The notes beneath the pieces were generated by a model. That model did not search any database and was not told the DNA's origin. It saw only the letters and a list, made by a program, of their open reading frames with translations. From contig NZ_QPJC01000004.1 of the NCBI RefSeq assembly GCF_003337235.1, forward strand, positions 124,001 through 188,000: DNA of 64,000 nt, written 5' to 3'. Made by a program: the position numbers and the translations under genes. This document shows positions 26,135-40,204 of the stretch, piece after piece; position 1 is the first letter of the stretch; each line of letters begins with the position of its first letter. Origin of the DNA: Halopolyspora algeriensis. Its GTDB lineage: Bacteria > Actinomycetota > Actinomycetes > Mycobacteriales > Pseudonocardiaceae.

Positions 26135-27361
26135 TCAGCGGTACTGCACCCGGTATTCCTTGATGCCGTTGAGCCAGCCCGAACGCAGTCGCCTGGGCTC
26201 GCCGACCTGCTTGATGCCGGGCATGTGCTCGGCGATCGCGTTGAACATCAGGTCGATCTCCAGGCGGGCCAGGTTGGCCCCCAGGCAGTAGTGCGCCCCG
26301 GTGCCGCCGAATCCCACGTGCGGGTTCGGATCCCGCGTGATGTCGAAACGCTCCGGGAAGTCGAAGACCTCGGGGTCGAAGTTGGCGGAGCTGTAGAACA
26401 TGGCCACCCGCTGTCCCTGCGCGATCGGAACACCGGCCAGTTCCGTATCGGCCAGGGCGGTGCGCTGGAACGACATCACCGGCGTCGCCCAGCGCACGAT
26501 CTCGTCGGCGGCGGTGCCGGGCCGCTCTGCCTTGTAGTGCTCCCACTGGTCCGGATGCTGCAGGAACGCGTGCATCCCGTGGGTGATCGCGTTGCGCGTG
26601 GTCTCGTTGCCTGCCACGGCCAGCAGCAGCACGAAGAAGCCGAACTCGTCCGACGAGAGCGCCTGCCCGTCGACATCGGCCTGCACCAGCTTGGTGACGA
26701 TGTCGTCCATCGGGCACTGCCTGCGTTCCTCGGCCATGTTCATGGAATAGCCGAGCACCTCGGTGGCAGCCGCCTCCGGGTCGATGGAGTATTCGGGGTC
26801 GTCGTAGGCGATCATCTGGTTGGACCATTCGAAGATGTCCTTGCGGTGCTCCTGCGGCACTCCCAGCAGCTCCGCGATCGCCTGCAACGGCAGCTCGCAG
26901 GCCACGTCGGTGACGAAGTCCCCGGTGCCACCGGCCAGCGCCTCGCCTGCGATGTTCTCGGCGCGGGCGTGCAGTGCCTCCCGCAGGCTGTTGATCGCCC
27001 GCGGCGTGAATCCCCGCGAGACGATCCCACGCAATTTCGTGTGTTCCGGCGGATCCATGTTGAGCAGGATGTAGCGCTGCATCTCGATCTGCTCACGGGT
27101 CATACCGTCCTGGAAACGGGTGATGGCCGTGTTCTCCCTGCTGGAGAACACGTCGCTGCGGCGCGAGACCTCCTTGACGTCCGCGTGCCTGCTGACCACC
27201 CAGTACCCTTCGTCGTCGAAGCCGCCACTTCCCTCGGGCTGCGGGTTCCACCACACCGGTGCCGTCCGGCGCAGCTCGGCGAACTCGGCCATCGGCATGC
27301 GTTCGGCGTAGAGGTCCGGGTCGGTGAAATCGAAATCGTTCGGGATGCTGGGTGAAACCAC
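26135..27361 (-). CDS. cyp125: Cytochrome P450 CYP125, steroid C26 monooxygenase
   Basis: Haem monooxygenase oxidising the terminal carbon of cholest-4-en-3-one, 408 aa. I-helix A-G-N-E-T-T at 250-255, E-x-x-R at 287-290, and haem loop F-G-G-T-G-A-H-Y-C with ligand C359. Close match to mycobacterial CYP125 includes F-D-F-T-D-P-D-L-Y-A-E-R, R-T-A-P-V-W-W-N and L-R-S-G-W-L-N-G-I-K-E-Y at the C-terminus. The start is GTG 27361 with AGGAGG five bases upstream; the frame open to 27514 runs through the KstR box and is rejected. No CYP142 is present in the window as a backup enzyme. Confidence 0.95.
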   Translation of the reverse strand: MVSPSIPNDFDFTDPDLYAERMPMAEFAELRRTAPVWWNPQPEGSGGFDDEGYWVVSRHADVKEVSRRSDVFSSRENTAITRFQDGMTREQIEMQRYILLNMDPPEHTKLRGIVSRGFTPRAINSLREALHARAENIAGEALAGGTGDFVTDVACELPLQAIAELLGVPQEHRKDIFEWSNQMIAYDDPEYSIDPEAAATEVLGYSMNMAEERRQCPMDDIVTKLVQADVDGQALSSDEFGFFVLLLAVAGNETTRNAITHGMHAFLQHPDQWEHYKAERPGTAADEIVRWATPVMSFQRTALADTELAGVPIAQGQRVAMFYSSANFDPEVFDFPERFDITRDPNPHVGFGGTGAHYCLGANLARLEIDLMFNAIAEHMPGIKQVGEPRRLRSGWLNGIKEYRVQYR

Positions 27362-27408
27362 GGCTACCTCCTGCGATCCGGCGTGCGTACACCCCACGAC
27401 GAACAAAA

Positions 27409-27422
27409 TGCAACAAGTTCTA
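27409..27422. promoter_or_regulatory. KstR operator-like site before cyp125
   Basis: TGCAACAAGTTCTA matches all eight fixed positions and lies 48 bp upstream of the cyp125 start. Confidence 0.83.
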
Positions 27423-27551
27423 TATGAACCACAACACAGCACGGCGGATAAGTAAACCCCTATAACTCTTCTTTCCCAGCAGGCAAGATCGTCTCCGTCG
27501 GGAATTTTGCACACCGCTCTCCGACCTGTCCGCGCATCCTTGCCGAAGAGT

Positions 27552-27565
27552 GTGAACTTGTTCTA
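27552..27565. promoter_or_regulatory. KstR operator-like site before fadA5
   Basis: GTGAACTTGTTCTA matches seven of eight fixed positions (first T is G) and lies 43 bp upstream of the fadA5 GTG. Together with the box at 27409, each divergent promoter has its own site. Confidence 0.75.
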
Positions 27566-27566
27566 G

Positions 27567-28772
<1,206 letters not shown>

Positions 28773-28779
28773 GCAGGCC

Positions 28780-30411
28780 ATGAGCACCGAACACGCGAGC
28801 ACCTCGGTACCGACCACCGTGCCTGCCGCACTGATCCGTGCCACGGAACGATTCGGCGACGCCGAGGCCGTGGTCGACCATTCCGGCCGCGGCGAGGTCC
28901 GTCTCGATTACCGGCAGCTGCACCGACGGGTGCGCGGACTCGCGCGGGCACTGCTCGCCGAGGGAATCGCGCCCGGCGACCGCATCGCCGTCAACGCCCC
29001 CAACACCCATCACTGGGTCGTCACGGCTCTGGCCGTGCTGCACGTCGGAGCGACACTCGTGCCGGTCAACACGCGGTTCACCAGCCACGAGACCCTGGAC
29101 GTGCTGCGCCGCAGCAATGCGCGGATGCTGGCCGTGGCGGGACCGTTCCTCGGCCGGGACCGGCTCGCCGAACTGCGCACCACGGGCACGGGAGAGGAAC
29201 CGGGCGCCGGTCCGATTCCGGGAGCGCCCGGTGTGCGCAGCGTGCTGCGGATTCCCGTGGAGGGCGCCGAGCTTCCCACCGAGCCGGACGTCCTGGACTG
29301 GAGCGAGCTCGACGAACGCGGTGCCGGGGTGCCGCTGCAACGGGTCGACGAACGCGCCGCGGCGGTCCGGCCCACCGACGTCAGCGACATCCTGTACACG
29401 TCGGGCACCACGGGACGCAGCAAGGGAGCGATCAGTGCCCACCGGCAGGTGCTCGGTGTCGCCGATGCGTGGGCGAGCTGCGGGGAGCTCGCTGCCGGTG
29501 ATCGCTACCTGGTCATGAACCCGTTCTTCCACAGTTTCGGCTACAAGGCGGGTATCCTGGTCTGCCTGCTGCGCGGGGCGACCCTGGTACCGATCCCCGC
29601 TTTCGACGTCGAGCGGATCATGCACCTGGTGCATCGCGAGCGCATCACGGTACTGCCCGGGCCGCCGACGCTCTATCAGTCCCTGCTGGACTCACCACGG
29701 CGGGACGAGTACGACCTGTCCGGTCTCCGGCTGGCGGTGACCGGCGCGGCCACGGTGCCGGTCGCGCTCATCGAGCGCATGCAGCAGGAGCTCTCCTTTT
29801 CCACGGTGCTCACCGCGTACGGGCTGACCGAGGCAGTCGTGGCGACCATGTGTCGCCCCGACGACGATCCCGTGACCGTGTCCACCACCTGCGGCCGCCC
29901 GACCGCCGGGTTCGAGTTGCGCATCGCAGGACCCGACGGTGAGAGTCTTCCCGCGGATGAGGTCGGCGAGATCCTGCTGCGCGGTCCCAACACCATGCTC
30001 GGATACTGCGACGATCCCGAAGCCACCGCTTCCGCGCTGGACAGCGACGGGTGGCTGCACACCGGTGATGTCGGCCGGATCGACCAGCGCGGCTACCTCA
30101 CGATCACCGACCGGCTCAAGGACATGTACATCTGCGGCGGCTTCAACGTCTACCCGGCGGAGGTGGAACAGGAGCTCGCCCGGCTCGACGGTGTGGCCGA
30201 AAGCGCCGTGATCGGAACTCCCGACGACCGCCTCGGTGAAGTGGGCAGGGTCTTCGTGGTACTCGGGCCCGGTCACTCGCTGTCCGAGCAGGACGTGCTG
30301 GATTTCTGCAGGCAGCGGCTGGCCAACTTCAAGGTGCCCCGGCACGTCGAGTTCCGCACCGAGCTGCCCCGCAACCCCGGTGGCAAGGTCCTCAAGCGGA
30401 TGCTGCACTGA
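28780..30411 (+). CDS. fadD3: Acyl-CoA synthetase FadD3-like (HIP-CoA ligase)
   Basis: ANL-superfamily ligase, 543 aa, most like FadD3, which activates the C/D-ring propionate HIP. Shared blocks: D-V-S-D-I-L-Y-T-S-G-T-T-G-R-S-K-G, N-P-F-F-H-S-F-G-Y-K-A-G-I-L, I-T-V-L-P-G-P-P-T-L-Y-Q-S-L-L and L-K-D-M-Y-I-C-G-G-F-N-V-Y-P-A-E-V-E-Q. About 35 residues longer than M. tuberculosis FadD3, mainly at the N-terminus and in one mid-chain loop. ATG lies 7 bp after fadA5, so it shares that KstR-controlled transcript, unlike mycobacteria where fadD3 belongs to the KstR2 regulon. Confidence 0.9.
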   Translation: MSTEHASTSVPTTVPAALIRATERFGDAEAVVDHSGRGEVRLDYRQLHRRVRGLARALLAEGIAPGDRIAVNAPNTHHWVVTALAVLHVGATLVPVNTRFTSHETLDVLRRSNARMLAVAGPFLGRDRLAELRTTGTGEEPGAGPIPGAPGVRSVLRIPVEGAELPTEPDVLDWSELDERGAGVPLQRVDERAAAVRPTDVSDILYTSGTTGRSKGAISAHRQVLGVADAWASCGELAAGDRYLVMNPFFHSFGYKAGILVCLLRGATLVPIPAFDVERIMHLVHRERITVLPGPPTLYQSLLDSPRRDEYDLSGLRLAVTGAATVPVALIERMQQELSFSTVLTAYGLTEAVVATMCRPDDDPVTVSTTCGRPTAGFELRIAGPDGESLPADEVGEILLRGPNTMLGYCDDPEATASALDSDGWLHTGDVGRIDQRGYLTITDRLKDMYICGGFNVYPAEVEQELARLDGVAESAVIGTPDDRLGEVGRVFVVLGPGHSLSEQDVLDFCRQRLANFKVPRHVEFRTELPRNPGGKVLKRMLH

Positions 30412-30468
30412 CCGCGGGCATCGCCCACGGACATCTCCGGTGCGGCGACGGCAGCGAGGCGGAAGTCA

Positions 30469-30495
30469 GCGGGTCCGGGCAGCACCCGGGCCCGC
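30469..30495. terminator. Bidirectional hairpin between fadD3 and hsaB
   Basis: Eleven-bp stem GCGGGTCCGGG/CCCGGGCCCGC with one G-T pair and a CAGCA loop, in the 92-bp gap between convergent genes. Confidence 0.72.
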
Positions 30496-30503
30496 TCCGG
30501 TGA

Positions 30504-31088
30504 TCACACCCAGTCGTCGGGGCGCGGCCAGGTGAGAAACGCGTCGAACTCCTCGGCCGACGTCCCGGCCGGCTCCACGGGCGCGGGTTCCCGCTCGATA
30601 CCCGTGTAGGCGCCGCGATAGAACAGCAGCGGGCGCTCGTCGCTGTACTCGCCGAGCGCGCGGACCCTGCCGATCACCACGAAATGATCACCGGCATCGT
30701 GGACCGTCTCGACCGAGCAGTCGATCCACGTCAGCACCCCTTCCAGCAAGGGTGCTCCGGACGGGGCCGTGCTCCACCGGACCTCGGCGAACTTGTCCGC
30801 CCCACCGCGACCGAACACGGTGCTCACCTCACGCTGCGCGTCCGACAGGACGTTGACGCAGAAGTTGCCGGCACGCTCGATCACCGGCCACGTGCGGGAG
30901 TGCCTGCTCGGGCAGAACAGGATCAGCGGCGGCTCCAGTGACAACGCCGCGAAGGACTGGCAGGCGAAACCGACGGGCTCATCGTCACCGGCAGCGGTCA
31001 CCACCGTCACCCCGGTGCAGAAATGTCCGAGAACCTGCCGGAAGTGCTTCGAGTCGATCCGCGGTTCGGACACGATGTCAGCGACCAT
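30504..31088 (-). CDS. hsaB: Flavin reductase HsaB
   Basis: NADH:FMN oxidoreductase component supplying reduced flavin to HsaA, 194 aa. HpaC/DIM6-type split barrel with V-G-F-A-C-Q-S-F-A-A-L-S-L-E-P-P-L-I-L, D-K-F at mid-chain, and G-D-H-F-V-V-I-G-R-V. These blocks match HsaB of M. tuberculosis. The start ATG 31088 (V-A-D-I-V-S) has GGAGGAG six bases upstream; an ATG at 31103 overlaps that ribosome site. Last gene of the hsaA-D-C-B row, ending at a convergent hairpin. Confidence 0.93.
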   Translation of the reverse strand: MVADIVSEPRIDSKHFRQVLGHFCTGVTVVTAAGDDEPVGFACQSFAALSLEPPLILFCPSRHSRTWPVIERAGNFCVNVLSDAQREVSTVFGRGGADKFAEVRWSTAPSGAPLLEGVLTWIDCSVETVHDAGDHFVVIGRVRALGEYSDERPLLFYRGAYTGIEREPAPVEPAGTSAEEFDAFLTWPRPDDWV

Positions 31089-31149
31089 TTCCTGCTCCTC
31101 CATACACGGCTCTCACCGCTTCACCACACACCCGATCCGCACACTCCCT

Positions 31150-34386
<3,237 letters not shown>

Positions 34387-34510
34387 CGGCTTCTCCCGTT
34401 CGTCCTCGGCGCGATCACGGCATGCAACGCGTTCTGGCTACCGTGGCGCGGTTTCGGGGCAGTGTGGTGGGACATCGGCATGCCCGGCGCCATCACGACG
34501 AACCCCACAC

Positions 34511-34524
34511 TAGAACATGTTCTC
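34511..34524. promoter_or_regulatory. KstR operator-like site before hsaA
   Basis: TAGAACATGTTCTC matches seven of eight fixed positions (last A is C). It touches the hsaF stop (34526) and is placed to control the hsaA-D-C-B operon. Confidence 0.8.
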
Positions 34525-34525
34525 G

Positions 34526-35587
34526 TCAGTGTCGACGGTCGGCGCCGCTGCATCCGGCCTCGCGTTGCAGCTCCAGCGCGATGTCGATGAGCTGGTCCTC
34601 CTGCCCGCCGACGAGCTTGCGCTGCCCCGCTCGGACCAGCAGTTCCGCCTCGCCGACCCCGTACCGTTCCGCCTGCCGCGCGGCATGCTTGAGAAAGCTC
34701 GAATACACCCCGGCATAGCCCATCACCAGTGCGGAGCGGTCCAGCAGGCACTCCTCGGGCATCGCGGGGCGTACCACGTCCTCGGCGGCATCGGCGATCG
34801 CGAAGAAGTCCACGCCGGTGGTGATGCCGAGCTTGTCGCAGACACCGACGAACGCCTCCAGCGGCGTGTTGCCCGCACCGGCGCCGAAGCGCCGGGCGCT
34901 GCCGTCGATCTGCACGGCGCCTGCGCGGGCCGCCGCGACGGAGTTCGCCACCCCGACGCCGAGGTTCTCGTGACCGTGGAAGCCCACCTGCGCTTCCCGG
35001 CCGACTTCGGCCACGATCGCCGCGACCCGGTCGGAAACCTGCTCCAGAACCAGCGCACCCGCGGAGTCCACGACGTAGACGCACTGGCAGCCGGCATCGA
35101 CCATGATTCGTGCCTGCTTCGCCAGCACCTCGGGTGGCTGGGAGTGCGCCATCATCAGGAAACCGACGGTCTCCAGTCCCCGATCGCGGGCGAACCCGAA
35201 GTGCTGCACGGCCACGTCCGCCTCGGTGCAGTGCGTGGCGATCCGGCAGATCGAAGCGCCGTTGTCCTGCGCGATGGCGATGTCGTCGGTGATGCCCACG
35301 CCGGGCAGCATCAGCACGGCGATCCGGGCCGTGGTGGCCGTCTGCGCCGCGAGGGCGATCAGTTCCTGCTCGGGGGTGCGGGAGAACCCGTAGTTGAACG
35401 ACGAGCCGCCCAGGCCGTCCCCGTGGGTCACTTCGATCACCGGAACACCCGCACCGTCCAATGCGGACACGATGGAGCGTGTCTCCTCCGCGGTGAACCG
35501 GTGGCGCTTGTGGTGCGAGCCGTCCCGCAACGACGTGTCGGTCAGGCGCAGATCCTGTGTTTCCGCGTAGGTCCGGGCAAGAGTCAC
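34526..35587 (-). CDS. hsaF: 4-hydroxy-2-oxovalerate/2-oxohexanoate aldolase HsaF
   Basis: DRE-TIM metallolyase cleaving 4-hydroxy-2-oxohexanoate to pyruvate and propanal, 353 aa. N-terminal [11 protein letters not shown] holds the metal Asp and base His region, and G-F-H-G-H-E-N-L-G supplies the two metal histidines. The GTG start overlaps the hsaG stop (GTGA). In family members the aldolase forms a channelling complex with the acylating aldehyde dehydrogenase encoded just upstream. The last about 15 residues are Cys/Arg-rich and unlike the family. Confidence 0.94.
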   Translation of the reverse strand: MTLARTYAETQDLRLTDTSLRDGSHHKRHRFTAEETRSIVSALDGAGVPVIEVTHGDGLGGSSFNYGFSRTPEQELIALAAQTATTARIAVLMLPGVGITDDIAIAQDNGASICRIATHCTEADVAVQHFGFARDRGLETVGFLMMAHSQPPEVLAKQARIMVDAGCQCVYVVDSAGALVLEQVSDRVAAIVAEVGREAQVGFHGHENLGVGVANSVAAARAGAVQIDGSARRFGAGAGNTPLEAFVGVCDKLGITTGVDFFAIADAAEDVVRPAMPEECLLDRSALVMGYAGVYSSFLKHAARQAERYGVGEAELLVRAGQRKLVGGQEDQLIDIALELQREAGCSGADRRH

Positions 35588-36507
35588 GACACACGCTCCT
35601 TGTCCTGCAAACCGGTTTGCACTCGGGCCAGCTCCTCGCCCACCCGGACCGCGGCGGCGGTCATGATGTCGAGGTTTCCCGAGTAGGACGGCAGAAAGTC
35701 ACCCGCTCCCGCCACTTCGACGAAGATCGCCACCCGGGCCATCCCGCCGGTGGCCTCGGACGGCTCCTCGAACTGGGGCTCGGACAGCAGCCGGTAACCG
35801 GGCACGTACTCGGCGATGTCGGCGGCCATGCGGGTGATCGACTCACCGATCGCGTCGGTGTCGGCCTCCGGCGGGAGGGAGCAGAAGACGGTGTCGCGCA
35901 TGATCATCGGGGGCTCGGCCGGATTCAGCACGATGATGGCCTTGCCGCGCCGGGCGCCACCGATGCGTTCGATGCCCGTGCCGGTCGTGCGGGTGAATTC
36001 GTCGATGTTCGCCCTGGTACCCGGCCCCGCCGACACCGAGGCCACCGAGGCCACGATCTCCGCGTAGTCGACGTCGACGATGCGGGACACGGCGTACACC
36101 ATCGGGATGGTGGCCTGCCCGCCGCAGGTGATGAGGTTCAGGTTCGGTGCATCGCGGTGCTCACCGAGGTTGACGGGGGGCACGACGTAGGGGCCGACCG
36201 CAGCGGGAGTGAGGTCGATCGCGCGGATGCCCGCCTCGGCGTACCGGGCGGCGTTGTCCCGGTGCACGGCCGCCGATGTCGCCTCGAAGACGAGGTCGGG
36301 AAGCTCGTCCCGGTCGAGCAACCCGTCGACACCGGCCGTACCGGTCGCCACACCGAGATCGGCCGCACGCCGCAGCCCCTCACTGGTGGGGTCGATCCCG
36401 ACCATCCACGTCGGCTCGATCCAGCGCGACCGGCTGAGCTTGTAGAGCAGATCGGTACCGATGTTGCCGGTTCCCACGATCGCCGCGGTCTGCTTGCGCT
36501 CGTTCAT
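35584..36507 (-). CDS. hsaG: Acylating acetaldehyde/propanal dehydrogenase HsaG
   Basis: NAD-dependent enzyme converting propanal to propanoyl-CoA, partner of HsaF, 307 aa. Rossmann motif G-T-G-N-I-G at residues 12-17, catalytic C128 in I-T-C-G-G-Q-A-T, and the conserved D-L-T-P-A-A-V-G-P. Start ATG 36507 with AAGGAG five bases upstream; the extended frame to 36603 is not supported. In mycobacteria hsaE precedes hsaG; here the upstream neighbour is a KstD-like flavoprotein and no hydratase gene intervenes. Confidence 0.94.
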   Translation of the reverse strand: MNERKQTAAIVGTGNIGTDLLYKLSRSRWIEPTWMVGIDPTSEGLRRAADLGVATGTAGVDGLLDRDELPDLVFEATSAAVHRDNAARYAEAGIRAIDLTPAAVGPYVVPPVNLGEHRDAPNLNLITCGGQATIPMVYAVSRIVDVDYAEIVASVASVSAGPGTRANIDEFTRTTGTGIERIGGARRGKAIIVLNPAEPPMIMRDTVFCSLPPEADTDAIGESITRMAADIAEYVPGYRLLSEPQFEEPSEATGGMARVAIFVEVAGAGDFLPSYSGNLDIMTAAAVRVGEELARVQTGLQDKERVS

Positions 36508-36630
36508 GTTGGCTCCTTGTCGAACGAACAGTTCCGGAGGGGCCCGGCGGGGACGGAGCCCTCCCGCAAAGACGGGGACACGGAACCGAGCTCGGTGTCC
36601 CACAGCCGCTGCACCGGCGCGCCGCGCTGT

Positions 36631-38247
36631 TCAGTCGTGAGCACGGGACCTCCCGTTCGTGGTGAGCGTGGCGAGGTGGTGGCCCGCCCGGCGCCCGGAG
36701 AACACGCAGTCGGCCAGGGAGAGACCGCTGATGTAGGAGTTCGAGCACAGACCGACCGCCGAGCGTCCGGCCGCGTACAGGCCCTCGACGATGCCGCCGC
36801 TGTCGTTGCGTACCTGCCCGGTTTCCTCGTCGACGGCGAGTCCGCCCAACGTCAGCATCGGGCACGGGTAGGCGAGCCTGGGGCGGACGGACACGTCCAG
36901 CAGTGCATACGGCGGCTGGTCCAGGGGGCGGACGAACTCCGCGGGTTTGCCCGCGGGGTCGGCCTCTCCTCGGCGGGCGGCCGTGTTGTGCTCCTCCACG
37001 GTGGCCCGCAAACCGGCCGGATCGATTCCGGCTCTGCTCGCGACCTGCTCCAACGTCGTGCCGCTGGTCGAGCCCGCCGCGAGCAGGTACCTGGTCTGCC
37101 ACCGCTGGAACCACACCGTTTGCTCGCGCAGCTGGCGTTTCGCCTCGCGGCGCAGCTGCGCGTCGATGAGCAGCCAGCCGCGACCGCCGTGCTCGGTGAC
37201 CAGGGTCTGCCCGAGCGCGGCACCGTAGCGCGACTCGTCGCACACCCGGCGACCTGCCTCGTCGACGAGTGCCCCACCGAGCAGCGAGCTCGGCGGGGTG
37301 ATGAAGCGCCAGGCCGAGACGCGGTCCAGTTTGTCCGCCGCCGCGCCCACCTCGGTGCCGAGCCGGATGCCACTGCCGTCGTCGCCGCGTGTCCCCAGGG
37401 GGAGTCCGCCCCGGTAGGCGGGGGCGTGCCTGCGCATCATGTCCCGGTTGGCCACGAAGCCTCCGGCGGCCAGCACGATCCCGTGTGTGGCGTGAATGCG
37501 CAGTGGGCGACCGTGCTCGCGTTCCAGGTGCTCGACCCGGGAATGCAATCGCTTCGCCAGTGCGGGCACGTACAGGCCGGGCTTGGCCGCCAGGTCGCTC
37601 AGCACGCGATGGGCGCGCCGCACCCGCCCGGGGGCGCCCTGCAGGCTGGTGCAGTCGACTCCGCGCACCCGGCCGCTGCCGTCGGTGATCAACTCACCGG
37701 CGCGGGTCCGGGTCAGGACACGCACCCCGTGCGCGCGCACGGCCTCGGCCAGGACATCGAAGAGTACGACCCCGGAGGTTCCGCTGCCCTTGGTCCGGTG
37801 CCCGCGCGGGGCCGGTGGCGCCGCATCCCGAAAACCTCCGGAGGACTCGCTGCCCGAGTAGTACAGGTAGTGGCGGTTGCTCGGGTAGGACGTCTTGTAC
37901 GGGCACAAGCTGCCCTCGAACGGCACCCCCTGTTCCTGCAGCCACGCGATCATGCCGGGGCTCTGCTCGCAAAAACGCCGCAGCGTGTTCTCCGAAACGG
38001 CATCGCCGACCTCCATGCGGAGGTAGGACAGCATCGCCTCCACCGAATCCATCACACCGGCTTCCCGCTGCTGCGGGGTTCCGCCGCCGGCATAGACCAC
38101 ACCGCCGGAGAGCCTGCTCGCTCCCCCACCACGGAACCGGTCCACCACCACGACCTCGGCACCCGCCCGCGCGGCTTCGATGGCGGCACAGGCCCCGGCC
38201 ACTCCGAAACCCACGATCACCACGTCCGCCCGTATCTCCTCGGCCAC
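36631..38247 (-). CDS. KstD-like FAD-dependent dehydrogenase
   Basis: Flavoprotein of the succinate-dehydrogenase/3-ketosteroid-dehydrogenase superfamily, 538 aa. FAD site G-F-G-V-A-G at residues 13-18, D-R-F-R-G-G-G-A-S-R-L-S-G-G-V-V-Y following, and V-L-A-A-G-G-F mid-chain. The C-terminal part ends S-N-S-Y-I-S-G-L-S-L-A-D-C-V-F-S-G-R-R-A-G, which differs from the Y-A-G-P-G-A-T-L-G-P motif of true KstD, so it may be a delta4(5-alpha)-type dehydrogenase or another steroid oxidoreductase. Start GTG 38247 with AGGAGG four bases upstream. Divergent from kstD; both promoters share the KstR box at 38343. Heads the transcript that includes hsaG and hsaF. Confidence 0.8.
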   Translation of the reverse strand: MAEEIRADVVIVGFGVAGACAAIEAARAGAEVVVVDRFRGGGASRLSGGVVYAGGGTPQQREAGVMDSVEAMLSYLRMEVGDAVSENTLRRFCEQSPGMIAWLQEQGVPFEGSLCPYKTSYPSNRHYLYYSGSESSGGFRDAAPPAPRGHRTKGSGTSGVVLFDVLAEAVRAHGVRVLTRTRAGELITDGSGRVRGVDCTSLQGAPGRVRRAHRVLSDLAAKPGLYVPALAKRLHSRVEHLEREHGRPLRIHATHGIVLAAGGFVANRDMMRRHAPAYRGGLPLGTRGDDGSGIRLGTEVGAAADKLDRVSAWRFITPPSSLLGGALVDEAGRRVCDESRYGAALGQTLVTEHGGRGWLLIDAQLRREAKRQLREQTVWFQRWQTRYLLAAGSTSGTTLEQVASRAGIDPAGLRATVEEHNTAARRGEADPAGKPAEFVRPLDQPPYALLDVSVRPRLAYPCPMLTLGGLAVDEETGQVRNDSGGIVEGLYAAGRSAVGLCSNSYISGLSLADCVFSGRRAGHHLATLTTNGRSRAHD

Positions 38248-38342
38248 CGCACCTCCTCTTGCTGGAACAGGTTCTTGTCCTTGTGCCCCTCGCTCCGGTC
38301 GCAAGTTCGTCGGCAACACCATAGCGTTGGAGGGACGTAAAC

Positions 38343-38356
38343 TATAACATGTTTCA
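38343..38356. promoter_or_regulatory. KstR operator-like site between kstD and the KstD-like gene
   Basis: TATAACATGTTTCA matches all eight fixed positions. It is 23 bp before the kstD ATG and 96 bp before the divergent GTG, so it can repress both. Confidence 0.87.
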
Positions 38357-38378
38357 GTAGCAAAAGCATGGAGGTGTC

Positions 38379-40118
38379 ATGACCGCGGCCACTCCGGAAC
38401 GCACACCCGGCCGGCACCCGGCCGGCGAGTTCGACGTCGTCGTCGTCGGCAGTGGAGCTGCCGGAATGACCGCCGCACTCACCGCGGCACGGCAGGGACT
38501 GACCACCGTGGTGCTGGAGAAAGCACCGCACTTCGGCGGCTCGAGCGCACGTTCGGGCGGAGGGCTGTGGATTCCGAACAACGACGTCCTCGCCCGCAGT
38601 CGCGTCGAGGACACACCCGAGCAAGCCAGGACCTACCTGAACCACATCGTCGGCAGCACCGCGTCGCGAGAACGGCAACAAGCATTCCTCGACAACGGGC
38701 CGGCGATGCTTGCCTCGGTACTGCCGCAGACACCCCTGCGGATGCGCTGGGTGCCCGACTACTCCGATTACTACCCGGAGGCCCCCGGAGGGCGCCCGCG
38801 CGGCCGGTCGATCGAGCCCGCTCCGCTCGACGGCCGGATTCTGGGCGAGCACCTGAGCGAGCTGGAACCCGACTACGTCAGGTCGCCGCCGAACTTCGTC
38901 ATCACCCAGGCCGACTTCCGATGGCTCAATCTCCTCGCGCGCCACCCGCGCGGACCGGTGCGCGCCCTGCGTGTGGGATTGCGGTGGCTGTGGGCCCACC
39001 TGCGCGGAAAGCGCCTGCTGGCCCGCGGACAGGCCCTCGCCGCCGGGTTGCGGGTGGGATTGCGCGATGCGGGAATTCCGCTGTGGCTGGACACGCCACT
39101 GCTCGATCTCGTCCACGACGACGACGGACGCATCACCGGCGTCGAGGTGGACGACTCCGGCCGGCGCAACGTCGTCCACGCGCGGCACGGCGTCATCCTG
39201 GCCGCGGGCGGGTTCGAGCACAACGAGCCGATGCGCAAGCAGTATCAGCGCGAACCCATCGGTTCACAGTGGACCGTCGGTGCTCGGGCCAACACCGGCG
39301 ACGCGATCCTCGCCGCACGGAACCGGGGCGCTGCGGTGGACCTGATGGACGACGCCTGGTGGGGACCCTCGATCCCGCTGACCGGAGGGCCGTGGTTCTG
39401 CCTGTCCGAACGCAGCCTGCCCGGCTGCATCATGGTCAACGGACGCGGTGAGCGGTTCGTCAACGAATCCGCTCCGTACATCGACGCCGTACACGCCATG
39501 TACGGCGAGGGCGACGGTCCCGCCCGCAACATGCCGACCTGGCTGATCGCCGATCAGCGCTACCGCAACCGGTATGTTTTCGCCGGCCTGGCACCACGCC
39601 AGCCCTTCCCCGGGCGCTGGTACAAGGCGGGAGCGGTCCACCGCGCGGACACCCTCGAATCGCTCGCCGACCGCATCGAGGTACCGGCTGAGAAGCTGCG
39701 CGTCACCGTGCAGCGGTTCAACGGGTTCGCGGCCGACGGCGAGGATGCGGACTTCCACCGGGGACGCAGCGCTTACGATCACTACTACGGCGACCCCCGC
39801 AACCGCCCGAATCCCGGCCTCGCAGCGCTGGAGACCGCCCCGTTCTACGCCGTGCGGATCGTTCCGGGCGACCTCGGCACCAAGGGCGGGCTGTGCACCG
39901 ACGTGCACGGGCGAGTACTGCGCGACGACGGCAGCACGATTCCCGGCCTGTACGCGGCGGGCAATGCCGGCGCCGCGGTCATGGGGCGCACCTACGCGGG
40001 CCCCGGGGCCACTCTCGGCCCGGCGATGACCTTCGGGTACCTCGCTGCGCTGCACATCGCATCGGCGGCCGGAAAGCGACCGCAAAGACCGCGACCGGCA
40101 CAGGAGGAAAGCAGGTAG
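38379..40118 (+). CDS. kstD: 3-ketosteroid delta1-dehydrogenase
   Basis: FAD enzyme introducing the 1,2 double bond into ring A, 579 aa, slightly longer than M. tuberculosis KstD (563). FAD motif G-S-G-A-A-G at residues 24-29; the C-terminal motif Y-A-G-P-G-A-T-L-G-P-A-M-T-F-G has Y539 and G543 at the places of catalytic Tyr487 and Gly491 of Rhodococcus KstD1. A mid-chain basic insert (about residues 185-225) is not typical. ATG 38379 with GGAGG four bases upstream. First gene of the kstD-kshA-kshB operon; its product and KshAB together open ring B. Confidence 0.93.
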   Translation: MTAATPERTPGRHPAGEFDVVVVGSGAAGMTAALTAARQGLTTVVLEKAPHFGGSSARSGGGLWIPNNDVLARSRVEDTPEQARTYLNHIVGSTASRERQQAFLDNGPAMLASVLPQTPLRMRWVPDYSDYYPEAPGGRPRGRSIEPAPLDGRILGEHLSELEPDYVRSPPNFVITQADFRWLNLLARHPRGPVRALRVGLRWLWAHLRGKRLLARGQALAAGLRVGLRDAGIPLWLDTPLLDLVHDDDGRITGVEVDDSGRRNVVHARHGVILAAGGFEHNEPMRKQYQREPIGSQWTVGARANTGDAILAARNRGAAVDLMDDAWWGPSIPLTGGPWFCLSERSLPGCIMVNGRGERFVNESAPYIDAVHAMYGEGDGPARNMPTWLIADQRYRNRYVFAGLAPRQPFPGRWYKAGAVHRADTLESLADRIEVPAEKLRVTVQRFNGFAADGEDADFHRGRSAYDHYYGDPRNRPNPGLAALETAPFYAVRIVPGDLGTKGGLCTDVHGRVLRDDGSTIPGLYAAGNAGAAVMGRTYAGPGATLGPAMTFGYLAALHIASAAGKRPQRPRPAQEESR

Positions 40119-40204
40119 AGCCGACACCGACCGAATTCGAAGACACCGTGAACGACTCGGCACCGACCCGCGCGAGGGCGGCTCGAGGAGAGGGAACGAA
40201 CGAG

